Source: Aquimarina rhabdastrellae
GTDB lineage: Bacteria; Bacteroidota; Bacteroidia; Flavobacteriales; Flavobacteriaceae
Direction of reading: 5' to 3'
NCBI GenBank assembly: GCA_947387485.1
Contig: CANDNT010000013.1
Coordinates: forward strand, 40,681-104,680
DNA length: 64,000 nucleotides
A program made the translations under genes and the position numbers. This document shows positions 53,898-63,884 of the stretch, one piece after another. Position 1 is the first letter of the stretch, and each line of letters opens with the position of its first letter. The notes below the pieces were generated by a model. It was not told the DNA's origin. It worked only from the letters and a program-made list of their open reading frames with translations, and did not search any database.

Positions 53898-55001
53898 CTA
53901 GCTTAATGTTTCTTTTTTTCTAGCTGCTATTCTTTCTTCAGCTTTACGTAAAGAAGCGGCATGAGTTGTAATTCCTTCTTCTTTAGCTTTATTTAAAATA
54001 TCTAATGTTGTATTGTAGATATTTTCTGTTCTCTTCATGATTTCTTCTCTACCGTACCCTTCGATCTCTGCATATACATTAATGATTCCTCCTGCATTAA
54101 TTAAGAAATCTGGTGCATACACAATACCTTTTTGTTGTAATAAAGGTCCGTGGATATTCTCATTTGCTAATTGGTTATTTGCAGCTCCAGCAATAATTTG
54201 AGCTTTTAATTTACCAATAGTAGCATCGTTTACAGTAGCTCCTAGAGCACATGGCGCATAAATATCCATATCTGCTGTATAGATATCTTCTCCTGTGTAA
54301 ATTTCTACACCATATTTAGAACTTACTTCTTCTAGACGCTCTTGATTGATATCAGTGATGATAACCTTTGCTCCTTCTTCTGCTGTAAGACGTACTAATT
54401 CTTCTCCTACATGTCCTATACCTTGAACAACAACACGCTTACCTTCTAGTTTATTAGTTCCATATTTAAACTCGGCAGCAGCTTTCATTCCCATATACAC
54501 ACCGTATGCAGTTACAGGAGATGGGTTTCCTGCTCCACCTTTAGCTTCAGAAATTCCTGTTACATAAGGAGTCACTTCTCTTACTGTATCCATATCAGAT
54601 GTTTCCATCCCTACATCTTCTGCAGTATAGTACTTTCCTCCTAAAGTATGAACAAACTCACCAAAACGCTTCATTAATTCTGGCGTTTTTTGTGTTTTAG
54701 CGTCTCCGATAATTACAGCTTTACCTCCACCAAGGTTTAATCCTGTAATCGCAGACTTATATGTCATTCCACGTGATAAACGCAATACATCATTTAATGC
54801 ATCCCATTCTGTACTATAATTATACATTCTAGTTCCTCCTAAAGCTGGACCTAAAACCGTATTATGCACCCCAATTATTGCTTTTAAACCTGTATCTTTG
54901 TCGTGACAAAAAACTACTTGCTCATGATTATCAAAAGATAACTGACCGAATACGGGTGCTTCTTTTTTTAATTGTTCTGCTGTTAGTACATCTGTGGCCA
55001 T
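53898..55001 (-). CDS. Leucine dehydrogenase (Glu/Leu/Phe/Val family)
   Basis: 367 residues, the normal leucine/valine dehydrogenase size. Catalytic lysine loop GGGKAVIIGD (about 91-100), amino-acid site LRLSRGMTYKSAITGLNLGGG, NAD-binding GIGHVGEELVRLTAEEG, and a C-terminal domain APDFLINAGGIINVYAEIEG. It converts branched-chain amino acids to keto acids with NAD, in step with the HMG-CoA lyase found earlier in the window. Confidence 0.93.
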   Translation of the reverse strand: MATDVLTAEQLKKEAPVFGQLSFDNHEQVVFCHDKDTGLKAIIGVHNTVLGPALGGTRMYNYSTEWDALNDVLRLSRGMTYKSAITGLNLGGGKAVIIGDAKTQKTPELMKRFGEFVHTLGGKYYTAEDVGMETSDMDTVREVTPYVTGISEAKGGAGNPSPVTAYGVYMGMKAAAEFKYGTNKLEGKRVVVQGIGHVGEELVRLTAEEGAKVIITDINQERLEEVSSKYGVEIYTGEDIYTADMDIYAPCALGATVNDATIGKLKAQIIAGAANNQLANENIHGPLLQQKGIVYAPDFLINAGGIINVYAEIEGYGREEIMKRTENIYNTTLDILNKAKEEGITTHAASLRKAEERIAARKKETLS

Positions 55002-55143
55002 TATTTATATTATTTTAATATGTTAGAAATTATATAATTACCAAAATCGGTGCGTAAAAATACACTTATTTTATTAATTTACGATTTTTTATTGACGATT
55101 TATAGGAATATACTAAGACAAACCTTTTAATACTTAATACTTT

Positions 55144-56901
55144 ATGCGTGCTTTACGCCATCTTAATAAATACTTTTTTAAATACAGATACCGCCTTCTT
55201 ATAGGTATTATCATCACCATAACTGCTAGAATTTTCACAATTGCTGTACCTAAATTTGTAGGGGATTCTGTTGATATTGTAGGTCGTTACATCAATAACG
55301 AAGTAACAGATATAGCTATTGTAAAGAGTAAATTGATTCTTAATATCTTTTTAATTCTTGGATCTGTTCTTGTAGCTGCCTTTTTCACTTTTTTAATGCG
55401 ACAAACTTTTATTGTAGTATCTCGTTATATTGAGTTTGATCTAAAGAATGAAGTATACCAACACTATCAAAAACTGTGTCTTACTTTTTACAAAAACAAT
55501 AGAACTGGTGATCTTATGAATCGCATAAGCGAAGATGTCTCTAAAGTTCGTATGTATTTAGGACCTGCTATTATGTATAGTATTAATACACTCACCTTAT
55601 TTGTTATAGTTATAAGTTATATGATAAGTATAGCTCCTACATTAACATTATATACATTAGCTCCTTTACCTGTTTTATCTTTTTCTATTTATAAACTTAG
55701 CGTTGCCATACATCAACGCAGTACCATAGTACAAGAATACCTATCAAAGCTTACTACTTACACTCAAGAAACCTTTAGCGGCATCTCAGTAATCAAAGCT
55801 TATCATATAGAACCTAGCATAAGTACAGAATTTGCCACTTTATCTGAAGAAAGTCGAAATAAGAATATAGATTTAGCAAAAGTACAAGCGCTATTCTTTC
55901 CTTTAATGGTTCTTCTTATCGGAGTAAGTAATATTATGGTTATTTATATAGGTGGTAAACAATATACAGAAGGAGTTATTGAAGATCTGGGAGTCATTGT
56001 GGAGTTTATTATTTTTGTTAATATGCTTACTTGGCCTGTAGCAACTGTAGGTTGGGTTACTTCTATTGTACAACAAGCCGAAGTCTCTCAACAACGTATT
56101 AATGAGTTCTTAAAACAAGAACCTCATGTAGTAAATACCATAACTACTCATACTCCTGTAACAGGAAATATTCGTTTTAAAAATGTCTCTTATCGTTATG
56201 ATGATACACAAATCACAGCGCTAAAAAATATCTCTTTTGAAGTATCTCCTGGAGAAACTATTGCTATTATAGGAAAAACTGGTTCTGGTAAGTCTACAAT
56301 TTTAGACCTCATTGGACGTTTATATAATGTGAGTTCTGGAGAAATTTGCATTGATGGTACTCCAATTGATCAACTCAATCTATATGATCTAAGAGATAGT
56401 ATAGGTTATGTTCCTCAAGATGCATTTTTATTTAGTGATACAATCATGAACAATATTAAATTTGGTAAAGAACATGCTACAGATGAAGAAGTTTATGCTG
56501 CTGCCCAAAATGCTGTTGTTCACCAAAACATTGCTAATTTTAATAAAGGTTACGATACGATTTTAGGAGAAAGAGGGATTACCTTATCTGGAGGTCAGAA
56601 ACAAAGAGTTTCTATTGCACGAGCATTAATCAAAGAACCTGCTATATTTTTGTTTGACGATTGTCTGTCTGCTGTAGATACTGAAACTGAAGAAGAAATT
56701 TTAACAAATATTAACAAATTAGCCAAAAATAAGACCACTTTTATTGTAAGTCACAGAGTGTCATCGGTTAAAAATGCCGATAAAATCATTGTTTTAGAAA
56801 ACGGTCAAATCATCCAACAAGGCACTCATAATCAACTTATAAACAAAGAAGGTCACTATAAAGATTTATACTTAAAACAGCTAAATGAGAAAGAATTATA
56901 A
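55144..56901 (+). CDS. ABC exporter, fused membrane and ATPase domains (MsbA/MDR-like)
   Basis: 585 residues. Six membrane segments (about 15-310) precede an ATPase with Walker A GKTGSGKST (about 373-381), Q-loop VPQDAFLFSDTIMNN, signature LSGGQKQRVSIARAL, Walker B IFLFDDCLSAVD and an H-loop (SHR). A homodimer or heterodimer moves lipids, drugs or peptides out of the cell. Nothing in the sequence shows the substrate. Confidence 0.9.
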   Translation: MRALRHLNKYFFKYRYRLLIGIIITITARIFTIAVPKFVGDSVDIVGRYINNEVTDIAIVKSKLILNIFLILGSVLVAAFFTFLMRQTFIVVSRYIEFDLKNEVYQHYQKLCLTFYKNNRTGDLMNRISEDVSKVRMYLGPAIMYSINTLTLFVIVISYMISIAPTLTLYTLAPLPVLSFSIYKLSVAIHQRSTIVQEYLSKLTTYTQETFSGISVIKAYHIEPSISTEFATLSEESRNKNIDLAKVQALFFPLMVLLIGVSNIMVIYIGGKQYTEGVIEDLGVIVEFIIFVNMLTWPVATVGWVTSIVQQAEVSQQRINEFLKQEPHVVNTITTHTPVTGNIRFKNVSYRYDDTQITALKNISFEVSPGETIAIIGKTGSGKSTILDLIGRLYNVSSGEICIDGTPIDQLNLYDLRDSIGYVPQDAFLFSDTIMNNIKFGKEHATDEEVYAAAQNAVVHQNIANFNKGYDTILGERGITLSGGQKQRVSIARALIKEPAIFLFDDCLSAVDTETEEEILTNINKLAKNKTTFIVSHRVSSVKNADKIIVLENGQIIQQGTHNQLINKEGHYKDLYLKQLNEKEL

Positions 56902-56980
56902 TTTTTTAGTTGTTTGGATAATATTTTTTTTAGATTTTTGAATCAAACATTACGAACTAATTAATTAAGAAGACGGAATT

Positions 56981-57358
56981 ATGAGCGATAATGAATTGAT
57001 GGAGAAAGAAGAAATTTTCTCAAAAGTTTTAAGAGCAGGTAGAAGAACTTATTTTTTTGATGTACGTGCAACAAAAGCTGGTGACTATTATTTAACAATC
57101 ACAGAGAGCAAAAAGTTCACTAATGATGATGGATCTTTTCATTATAAAAAACATAAAATCTATCTATACAAAGAAGACTTCGCTGGTTTCACTGAAATCC
57201 TAAATGAAATGACTGATTATATCATTAATGAAAAAGGTGAAGAAGTAATTAGCGAACGTCACCAAAAAGATTTCCAAAAGAATTACAATCAAGATTCTCA
57301 CGAAACTGTAGGTGCTTCTACAGGAAGTTTCACTGATGTAAGCTTTGACGATATTTAA
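56981..57358 (+). CDS. PUR-alpha-like domain protein (DUF3276)
   Basis: 125 residues. A PUR-type nucleic-acid-binding domain (about 10-95: EIFSKVLRAGRRTYFFDVRA, GDYYLTITESKKF, HKIYLYKEDFAGFTEIL) is followed by a charged C-terminal tail ending in FDDI. Members of this family from Bacteroidota bind single-stranded DNA or RNA. It sits in its own unit with a strong terminator. Confidence 0.92.
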   Translation: MSDNELMEKEEIFSKVLRAGRRTYFFDVRATKAGDYYLTITESKKFTNDDGSFHYKKHKIYLYKEDFAGFTEILNEMTDYIINEKGEEVISERHQKDFQKNYNQDSHETVGASTGSFTDVSFDDI

Positions 57359-57389
57359 TCTAAAACATTTAGATTAGTTAAATTTATGC

Positions 57390-57422
57390 AAACCGCTCCT
57401 CTTAGATGGAGCGGTTTTTTTA
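57390..57422 (+). terminator. Terminator of the PUR-domain gene
   Basis: AAACCGCTCC (57390-57399) pairs with GGAGCGGTTT (57408-57417) and is followed by a T-run. Starts 32 bp after the stop. Confidence 0.88.
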
Positions 57423-57452
57423 TATTTCAAAAAGAATCTTAATCACTATACA

Positions 57453-59966
57453 ATGAAATACTTTTATGCATTTCTTCTTATTCTAATTCAAAATATAGTC
57501 GTTGCTCAAAACGATATATCTATAGAATATTATTTACCCAAAGATGTTACTTATAACCAAGATATCCCTACACCTCAAGATGTTTTGGGTTATGTTCCTG
57601 GTAAATGGCATGTAAGCCATGATCAATTGGTGACTTATATGAAAGCACTTGCCAAAGCTTCACCAAGGATTACTCTTGAAGATCGTGGAAAAACATTTGA
57701 AGATCGTCCGTTACTGTTATTGACCATTACTTCTGAAGCTAATCATGCTAATCTTGAAACGATTAGAAAACAACATATCTCTAATGTAGAAAGTGATCAA
57801 TCTTCAAATCATGCATCTATGCCTATTGTTGTTTATCAAGGTTTTTCTATTCATGGTAATGAACCTAGTGGTTCTAATTCTTCATTAGTTTCTGCATACT
57901 ATTTGGCTGCAGCCCAAGGACAAAAAATAGACGATTTATTAAATCACACTGTTATTTTATTTGATCCTTCTCTAAATCCAGATGGATTACAGCGCTTCTC
58001 TTATTGGGCAAATACAAATAAAAGTAAAAATATAAGTACAGATCCTCAAGATCGTGAATACAGTGAAGTATGGCCTGGTGGTAGAACTAATCACTATTGG
58101 TTTGATATGAACCGTGATTGGTTACCTGTACAGCTACCAGAATCAAGAGCTCGTATTACTACTTTTCATAAATGGTATCCCAATATCTTAACAGATCATC
58201 ATGAGATGGGTTCTCATAGTACTTTTTTCTTTCAACCTGGAGTACAATCACGTACACATCCTCTAACACCTAAATTAAATCAAGAATTGACTAAAGCTAT
58301 TGGTAATTTTCATGTAAAAGCTTTAGATAAAATTGGTTCTTTATATTATACAGAAGAGAACTTTGATGATTTTTATTATGGTAAAGGTTCTACTTTCCCT
58401 GATATTAATGGTGGTATTGGTATTTTATTTGAGCAAGGTAGTTCAAGAGGTCATGCTCAAGAAACGGATAATGGTATTCTTAGATTTCCTTTTACTATCA
58501 GAAATCAATTTACAGCTACACTTTCCACATTGGAGGCAGCAAAGAATATGCGTTCTGAGATTTTAAAGTATCAAAACGATTTTTATAAAAATGCTAAGAA
58601 GGAAGTAGAAAAAACTAAAGATGCTTATATTTTTGGTAATCATAAAGATGCCGCTAGTACTTATCACCTTGCAGAAATCCTTAAACGTCATCAAATTCGT
58701 TTTCATGAATTAAAAAATGATATGACTATAGATGGAAAAAAATATACCAAATCACATAGTTATATCGTTCCTAAAAATCAACGTCAAAGCCGATTGATTA
58801 AAGCTATTTTTGAACGTAGAACAAGTTTTCAAGATAGTTTATTTTATGATGTATCTGCTTGGACTTTTCCTCTAGCTTTTAATATGGATCATGCTACAAA
58901 TGTAGCTATGAGTAATGCTGGTAACGAAGTCAATAACTTATCTTTCTTTACCCCTAAAATTGTTTCAAAAAGTGACTATGCGTATCTTATGGAATGGCAT
59001 GAGTACTACAGTCCTAAAGCTTTATATCAAATCTTAGATAAAGGTTTACGTGCAAAAGTAGGAATGCGTCCTTTTACTCTAGAAGGAAAATCATATGATT
59101 ATGGAACTATTATGATTCCTGTTCAAAATCAAGCTTTAGATACTCCTCAGCTTGCTGCTTTTTTACAAAAAGTAGCGCAAGAAAATCATATCACTATTAC
59201 TCCAGTAAATACAGGATTAACCCAGGGTATTGATTTAGGAAGTAATCAGTTTAGAGCATTAACAAAACCTCATATCGGTCTTATTGTAGGTAATGGTATT
59301 ACTTCTTATGACGCTGGAGAAGTATGGCATCTTATGGATCAACGTTATAATATTCCTATTACAAAATTGGATACTGACCGTTTTACTCAAAAAGATCTTT
59401 CTAGATATACACATATCATTTTGGTAAACAATTACTCACCGTTTCAGAAAAATGAAGTTGAGCATTTAAATCAGTGGGTATTGAATGGTGGTACATTGAT
59501 AGGTTATAGAAATTCTGCTCGTTTCTTTAACGAACATAAGTTTATGAATCTAGACTTTTCTACTGCAAAAAGAACTGCAAAAAATATTTCTTTCGAACAA
59601 AAAAGAGATTATTTTGGAGCTCAAGTAATCGGTGGTGCTATATTTAATGCACGTATTGATCGCTCACATCCTATCAACTTTGGATATAAAAACGAGCATA
59701 TCGCTTTATTTAGAAATACTTCTTTATTTATAAAAGCCAGCGATCAAAGTTATAACAATCCTATACAATATACAGATGCTCCTTTATTGAGCGGATATAT
59801 TAGTTCGTCTAACTTAGACCTACTTAAAAATACTGTTCCTTTTAAAGTAAAAAGACATGGTAGAGGACATGCTATTCTATTTACTGATAACACCAACTTT
59901 AGAGCTTTTTGGTATGGTACCAATAAATTACTGATGAATGCTATTTATTTTGGCAAACAAATGTAA
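57453..59966 (+). CDS. M14-family zinc carboxypeptidase, secreted or periplasmic
   Basis: 837 residues with a signal peptide about 1-18 (NIVVAQ). The N-terminal half is an M14 peptidase: zinc ligands H134-GN-E137 (FSIHGNEPSGSN) and a His in LTDHHEMGSHS near residue 250, plus a late ENFDDFYYGKGSTFP. The C-terminal half contains a class I glutamine amidotransferase-like segment (IGLIVGNGITSYDAGEVWHL, HIILVNNY), typical of these large Bacteroidota peptidases. It cleaves C-terminal residues from peptides outside the inner membrane. Confidence 0.9.
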   Translation: MKYFYAFLLILIQNIVVAQNDISIEYYLPKDVTYNQDIPTPQDVLGYVPGKWHVSHDQLVTYMKALAKASPRITLEDRGKTFEDRPLLLLTITSEANHANLETIRKQHISNVESDQSSNHASMPIVVYQGFSIHGNEPSGSNSSLVSAYYLAAAQGQKIDDLLNHTVILFDPSLNPDGLQRFSYWANTNKSKNISTDPQDREYSEVWPGGRTNHYWFDMNRDWLPVQLPESRARITTFHKWYPNILTDHHEMGSHSTFFFQPGVQSRTHPLTPKLNQELTKAIGNFHVKALDKIGSLYYTEENFDDFYYGKGSTFPDINGGIGILFEQGSSRGHAQETDNGILRFPFTIRNQFTATLSTLEAAKNMRSEILKYQNDFYKNAKKEVEKTKDAYIFGNHKDAASTYHLAEILKRHQIRFHELKNDMTIDGKKYTKSHSYIVPKNQRQSRLIKAIFERRTSFQDSLFYDVSAWTFPLAFNMDHATNVAMSNAGNEVNNLSFFTPKIVSKSDYAYLMEWHEYYSPKALYQILDKGLRAKVGMRPFTLEGKSYDYGTIMIPVQNQALDTPQLAAFLQKVAQENHITITPVNTGLTQGIDLGSNQFRALTKPHIGLIVGNGITSYDAGEVWHLMDQRYNIPITKLDTDRFTQKDLSRYTHIILVNNYSPFQKNEVEHLNQWVLNGGTLIGYRNSARFFNEHKFMNLDFSTAKRTAKNISFEQKRDYFGAQVIGGAIFNARIDRSHPINFGYKNEHIALFRNTSLFIKASDQSYNNPIQYTDAPLLSGYISSSNLDLLKNTVPFKVKRHGRGHAILFTDNTNFRAFWYGTNKLLMNAIYFGKQM

Positions 59967-59987
59967 TTTCTAATATATTAACAATGG

Positions 59988-60024
59988 AAATCCTCTTTAT
60001 ATCTTAATAAAGAGGATTTTTTTT
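59988..60024. terminator. Terminator between the M14 peptidase and the Mpo1-like gene
   Basis: AAATCCTCTTTAT (59988-60000) and its complement (60007-60019) form the stem, with a T-run after it and A-rich DNA before it. It can serve both convergent genes. Confidence 0.85.
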
Positions 60025-60029
60025 ATCTA

Positions 60030-60497
60030 TCATTTTTTAATACTAAATAATTGTGCTATTACCCAAGCAGGGCCTATCAATAAAAACTGTAAATCTTGTA
60101 AAAATGATGGCTTTGCTCCTTCAAGTTTATGTCCATAAAACTGTCCTGCCCAAGCAATAATAAACACGGTTAAAGAAAATAGTCCTAAAGATACTTGAGT
60201 CCCTATCCAGTGATTAATGAGTATACAACCAACACTAAACACAAAAATTTTTAAACTCATACTCAACGATAATCTCAAGTAAAAAAACATAATTACTATT
60301 AAAGCAATCACGGCCCAATTAACATAAAGTGCATTAGAGATTCCGGTAATCGATATCAACGATGCATTAGGAATACTCATTAATAATCCTACTATCGAGA
60401 AAAAAATTGCAGGCACACATACATAATGAATCTTTTTATTTATAGGATGTTGATGACTTACAGCATATTCATCAAACCAATCTTGTAAACTTTTCAT
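60030..60497 (-). CDS. Mpo1-like protein (DUF962 family)
   Basis: 155 residues from the ATG at 60497; the longer start adds only a poorly conserved leader. Membrane protein with four hydrophobic segments and the N-terminal family motif DWFDEYAVSHQHPINKKIHYVCVP (about residues 6-29). The yeast member is an Fe-dependent dioxygenase acting on 2-hydroxy fatty acids; the bacterial function is not established but the histidines of the first motif (H16, H18, H25) are consistent. Confidence 0.85.
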   Translation of the reverse strand: MKSLQDWFDEYAVSHQHPINKKIHYVCVPAIFFSIVGLLMSIPNASLISITGISNALYVNWAVIALIVIMFFYLRLSLSMSLKIFVFSVGCILINHWIGTQVSLGLFSLTVFIIAWAGQFYGHKLEGAKPSFLQDLQFLLIGPAWVIAQLFSIKK

Positions 60498-60610
60498 TTT
60501 AATATAAATTATGATCTTATTAAGATACATAAAATGTTGTTAAGTCCTCTTTCTTCTTTTATCAGTTGGGCTTATTATCGTAATTTTGATTAAAAATTCA
60601 ATTTATAATT

Positions 60611-61165
60611 ATGGCTAGAACACCTTCAAATATGTTACCTCTAGGCACTATTGCGCCAGATTTTAATCTTGTTAATACTTTAACCGATACTGATATAACA
60701 TTGCAAGAATGTAAAGGTGATAAAGGAACTGTGGTAATGTTTATCTGTAATCACTGTCCTTTTGTTATTCATGTAAACTCAGAAATCGCAAAACTTGCTA
60801 AGGATTATCAATCTCAAGGAATTGGTTTTGTTGCTATAAGTAGTAATGATGTTGTAAATTATCCTCAAGATTCACCTCATCTTATGAAAACAACAGCTCA
60901 AGAGAATGCCTATAGTTTTCCGTACTTATATGATGAAACTCAAGAAGTAGCCAAAGCTTATGACGCTGCTTGTACTCCTGATTTTTATCTCTTTGACGCT
61001 GATTTAAAACTGGTATATAGAGGTCAATTAGATGATTCTCGACCTGGTAACGGAATTCCTGTGACTGGAAAAGATTTAAGAGCTGCTTTAGATGCTGTTC
61101 TTCATGATACCGTAATCGACACAATACAAAAGCCTAGTATTGGTTGTAATATCAAATGGAAATAA
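60611..61165 (+). CDS. Thioredoxin-family protein (AhpC/TSA-like)
   Basis: 184 residues, no signal peptide. Thioredoxin fold with the redox motif FICNHCPFV (Cys-x-x-Cys, about residues 44-52) and a late DSRPGNGIPVTGKDLRAAL. Such thioredoxin-like proteins with a CxxC pair in the TSA-like frame are common; the partner is unknown. Confidence 0.85.
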   Translation: MARTPSNMLPLGTIAPDFNLVNTLTDTDITLQECKGDKGTVVMFICNHCPFVIHVNSEIAKLAKDYQSQGIGFVAISSNDVVNYPQDSPHLMKTTAQENAYSFPYLYDETQEVAKAYDAACTPDFYLFDADLKLVYRGQLDDSRPGNGIPVTGKDLRAALDAVLHDTVIDTIQKPSIGCNIKWK

Positions 61166-61190
61166 TATCTTTATAAAAGATGACTATAAA

Positions 61191-61222
61191 AAAACCTCTA
61201 GAAGAAATCTTCTAGAGGTTTT
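61191..61222. terminator. Terminator between thioredoxin-like gene and cyclophilin-FKBP gene
   Basis: AAAACCTCTAGAAG (61191-61204) and CTTCTAGAGGTTTT (61209-61222) are perfect complements over a 4-nt loop and suit both convergent genes. Confidence 0.85.
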
Positions 61223-61245
61223 ATATTTTATACTGTTCTACAGTC

Positions 61246-62178
61246 TTACTTTACATCCATTAATTCTACATCAAAAATTAATGTAGCGTTAGGTGGGATT
61301 ACTCCTCCTGCTCCACTTGCTCCATATCCAATATGTGGTGGAATTACAAAACGAGCTTTATCTCCTACTTGTAATAATGCGATACCTTCATCCCATCCAG
61401 CAATTACATGTCCCATTCCTAATGGAAAATCGATAGGTTGATTACGCTTATACGAAGAATCAAAAACAGTTCCATCTGGTAAACTCCCTTTATAGTGTAC
61501 AGAAACTGTTTTTCCTTTTTCTGCTTGTACACCATTACCTTCTTGGAATTTTTTATAACGTAATCCGCTTTCTGTCTTATCGAAACCAGCTGCTAATTCT
61601 TCTAATAATTCCTCCGACTTTTTTTTTGCTGCAGCTTCACGTTCTGCTCTAGCACCATTAAATTGTCTGAAAGATTCTACTGCATTAAACTTTTCTGCTT
61701 CTGCACCTACTCTTACAATTTCTATAGAATCAATAGCATCTCCTTGTTGAACAGCATTTACTATATCTTGTCCTTCTACTACCTTACCAAAAACAGTATG
61801 TTTACCGTCTAACCATGGTGTTTCTACGTGAGTAATAAAGAACTGACTTCCGTTTGTTCCTGGTCCTGCATTAGCCATAGATAACACTCCTGGTCCATCA
61901 TGTTTTAAATCTGGATGAATCTCATCATCAAATTTATATCCTGGTCCACCAGCTCCAGATCCTTGAGGATCTCCTCCTTGAATCATAAAATCAGCTATTA
62001 CTCTATGGAATTTTAATCCATTGTAATATGGTTTTCCTTGAGGAATTGCATCGTTCTCAATTTGTCCTTCTGCTAATCCTACAAAGTTTCCTACTGTACC
62101 TGGTGTTTTTTGATATTCTAGGTTTATTAAAATACTACCTTTTGTAGTATTGAATTTTGCGTATATTCCGTCTTGCAT
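61246..62178 (-). CDS. Peptidyl-prolyl isomerase, cyclophilin-FKBP fusion
   Basis: 310 residues. Residues 1-160 are a cyclophilin ([65 protein letters not shown]), and residues about 195-310 an FKBP-type isomerase ([54 protein letters not shown]). The two domains are in one chain, with no signal peptide, so it is cytoplasmic. This kind of dual foldase is found in Bacteroidota. Confidence 0.92.
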   Translation of the reverse strand: MQDGIYAKFNTTKGSILINLEYQKTPGTVGNFVGLAEGQIENDAIPQGKPYYNGLKFHRVIADFMIQGGDPQGSGAGGPGYKFDDEIHPDLKHDGPGVLSMANAGPGTNGSQFFITHVETPWLDGKHTVFGKVVEGQDIVNAVQQGDAIDSIEIVRVGAEAEKFNAVESFRQFNGARAEREAAAKKKSEELLEELAAGFDKTESGLRYKKFQEGNGVQAEKGKTVSVHYKGSLPDGTVFDSSYKRNQPIDFPLGMGHVIAGWDEGIALLQVGDKARFVIPPHIGYGASGAGGVIPPNATLIFDVELMDVK

Positions 62179-62259
62179 TGCAACGTATTTTTTATGTCCA
62201 TTTATTGAAGTGACAAAGATATAAAATTGTATGTTGAAATCGTTGTCTATATATGTTTA

Positions 62260-63813
62260 TTATACATCAAGAATATAAGGTAGATACACTGTTACTTTTA
62301 TACCGCCTTCTTCTTTTTCTTCTATTGTATATCTCGCTTTTTTATGCATTGATTTTGCATATATCTTTAAACGATCTTTTAATATATCTCCAGAATAAGA
62401 TGCTTCTTTTTCTATAAATTGTTTTTCTTTTTTGCCTTTAAATCCTTCTCCATTGTCTTCGATAGTACATGTCAATAGTTTTTGCTTTTGATCCAGTATC
62501 ATATCAACATGTATTTTTCCATCTTCTTTATTTATGATTCCGTGATTAATAGCATTCTCTACAAAGGGTTGTACAAACATAGGAGGTACCAATACCTCTT
62601 CTGTATCAATAGTTTCTTGTATTGCTAATTGGTATTGGAACTTTTGTGAAAAATTAGATTGTAATTCTAGATAATCTTCTACTGCTCTCACCTCATCTGC
62701 TACACTTACAAATTCTTCTCTAGAGTTCTTTAATACCAAGCGTATTAAATTCCCAAGCTTTACAATATACGGTACTGTTTGTTCAGATTTTTGATGTGCT
62801 AACCCACTTACTGTATTTAAGGCATTAAAGATAAAATGTGGATTTAATTGTGAACGTAATAAACGCTGTTCGAGATTTGCTGTTTCGTATTTGGTTTGTA
62901 GTTTTCGTTGTCTAAAAAATAAAATCCCTATTCCTAATAATAGTACTAAACCACCTCCTAAAGCCAATGTAATGATAGTGCGTTCACGTATTACTGCTTC
63001 TTGTTCTTGACTTTTTTGTTCTAGTTTTTGAATAGATGCTTCTTTTTCTTTGGTTTTATATGCGATATCTAATTCTTGCATTTGTTCTTTTAGTACATCT
63101 TTATAATAAGATGCTGTATACTTATTCATCTTTTCTAAAACTTCTATAGCCTTATCATATTCTTTTATGGCTTTGTAATTCATAACCAAATCACGACATA
63201 CTTCTATTTTAAGATCATATACTACTTCACTATTTCTTTTTTTAATATAACTATCATTAACAATTCTTCTTAAAATAGTAATAGACTCATTTATTTTTCC
63301 TTCATAAAATAAAATCAAGGCATTATGTTTTTCTGTCCATTTACGACTAACTCGATCACCTTCTTTAGGGTTTTCTATATATTCTTTTCTTGCTTTTTTA
63401 TAATAATAAACAGTTGAGTCTCTATTTTTTCTAACTCTAAAATAGTTACCAAGGTTTGAATATGCCATTCTTTTATATGCCTTAACATTATACTTCAATG
63501 CATATTTTAAACATTTATGATGATAATAATAAGATGAATCTTCTTTATCAATTCCATCTAACTGTTTTTGATCTATTGACTCTTCTAATTTATGGTGATA
63601 TGCTCCTAGTTTATTATAAATCTTTGCTCTTTCTAAATGCGATTTCACATATATAGTATCTTTCAATATTTTCAATCTATAATACAATCCTTTATTTATA
63701 CTACCTGTTTTAGCATACATACTTGATAAATTACTATATATAAATCTATTGAGTTCTTTTTTATATTCAGGATACTCTTTACTAATTTCCTCTGCTTTTA
63801 GAAGGTATTCCAT
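62260..63813 (-). CDS. LytS-type sensor histidine kinase, TPR-like N-terminus, 5' end interrupted
   Basis: 517 residues from the first ATG in the window; the same frame stays open to 63897 (reading APRVYINKGILLSRRNEYGES upstream of the Met) before two stop codons, so the true start is missing. TPR-like repeats fill about residues 1-255, one membrane helix lies at about 280-305, and a His_kinase domain follows with SQLNPHFIFNALN (His326) and NAINHGIINKEDG (ATP-binding). These kinases pair with LytTR regulators. The gene appears to have lost its 5' part through the insertion sequence beginning near 63885. Confidence 0.75.
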   Translation of the reverse strand: MEYLLKAEEISKEYPEYKKELNRFIYSNLSSMYAKTGSINKGLYYRLKILKDTIYVKSHLERAKIYNKLGAYHHKLEESIDQKQLDGIDKEDSSYYYHHKCLKYALKYNVKAYKRMAYSNLGNYFRVRKNRDSTVYYYKKARKEYIENPKEGDRVSRKWTEKHNALILFYEGKINESITILRRIVNDSYIKKRNSEVVYDLKIEVCRDLVMNYKAIKEYDKAIEVLEKMNKYTASYYKDVLKEQMQELDIAYKTKEKEASIQKLEQKSQEQEAVIRERTIITLALGGGLVLLLGIGILFFRQRKLQTKYETANLEQRLLRSQLNPHFIFNALNTVSGLAHQKSEQTVPYIVKLGNLIRLVLKNSREEFVSVADEVRAVEDYLELQSNFSQKFQYQLAIQETIDTEEVLVPPMFVQPFVENAINHGIINKEDGKIHVDMILDQKQKLLTCTIEDNGEGFKGKKEKQFIEKEASYSGDILKDRLKIYAKSMHKKARYTIEEKEEGGIKVTVYLPYILDV

Positions 63814-63884
63814 GGATTCCCCATACTCATTTCTCCTAGACAGTAATATTCCCTTATTAATATAAACCCGTGGTGCATTTGAAG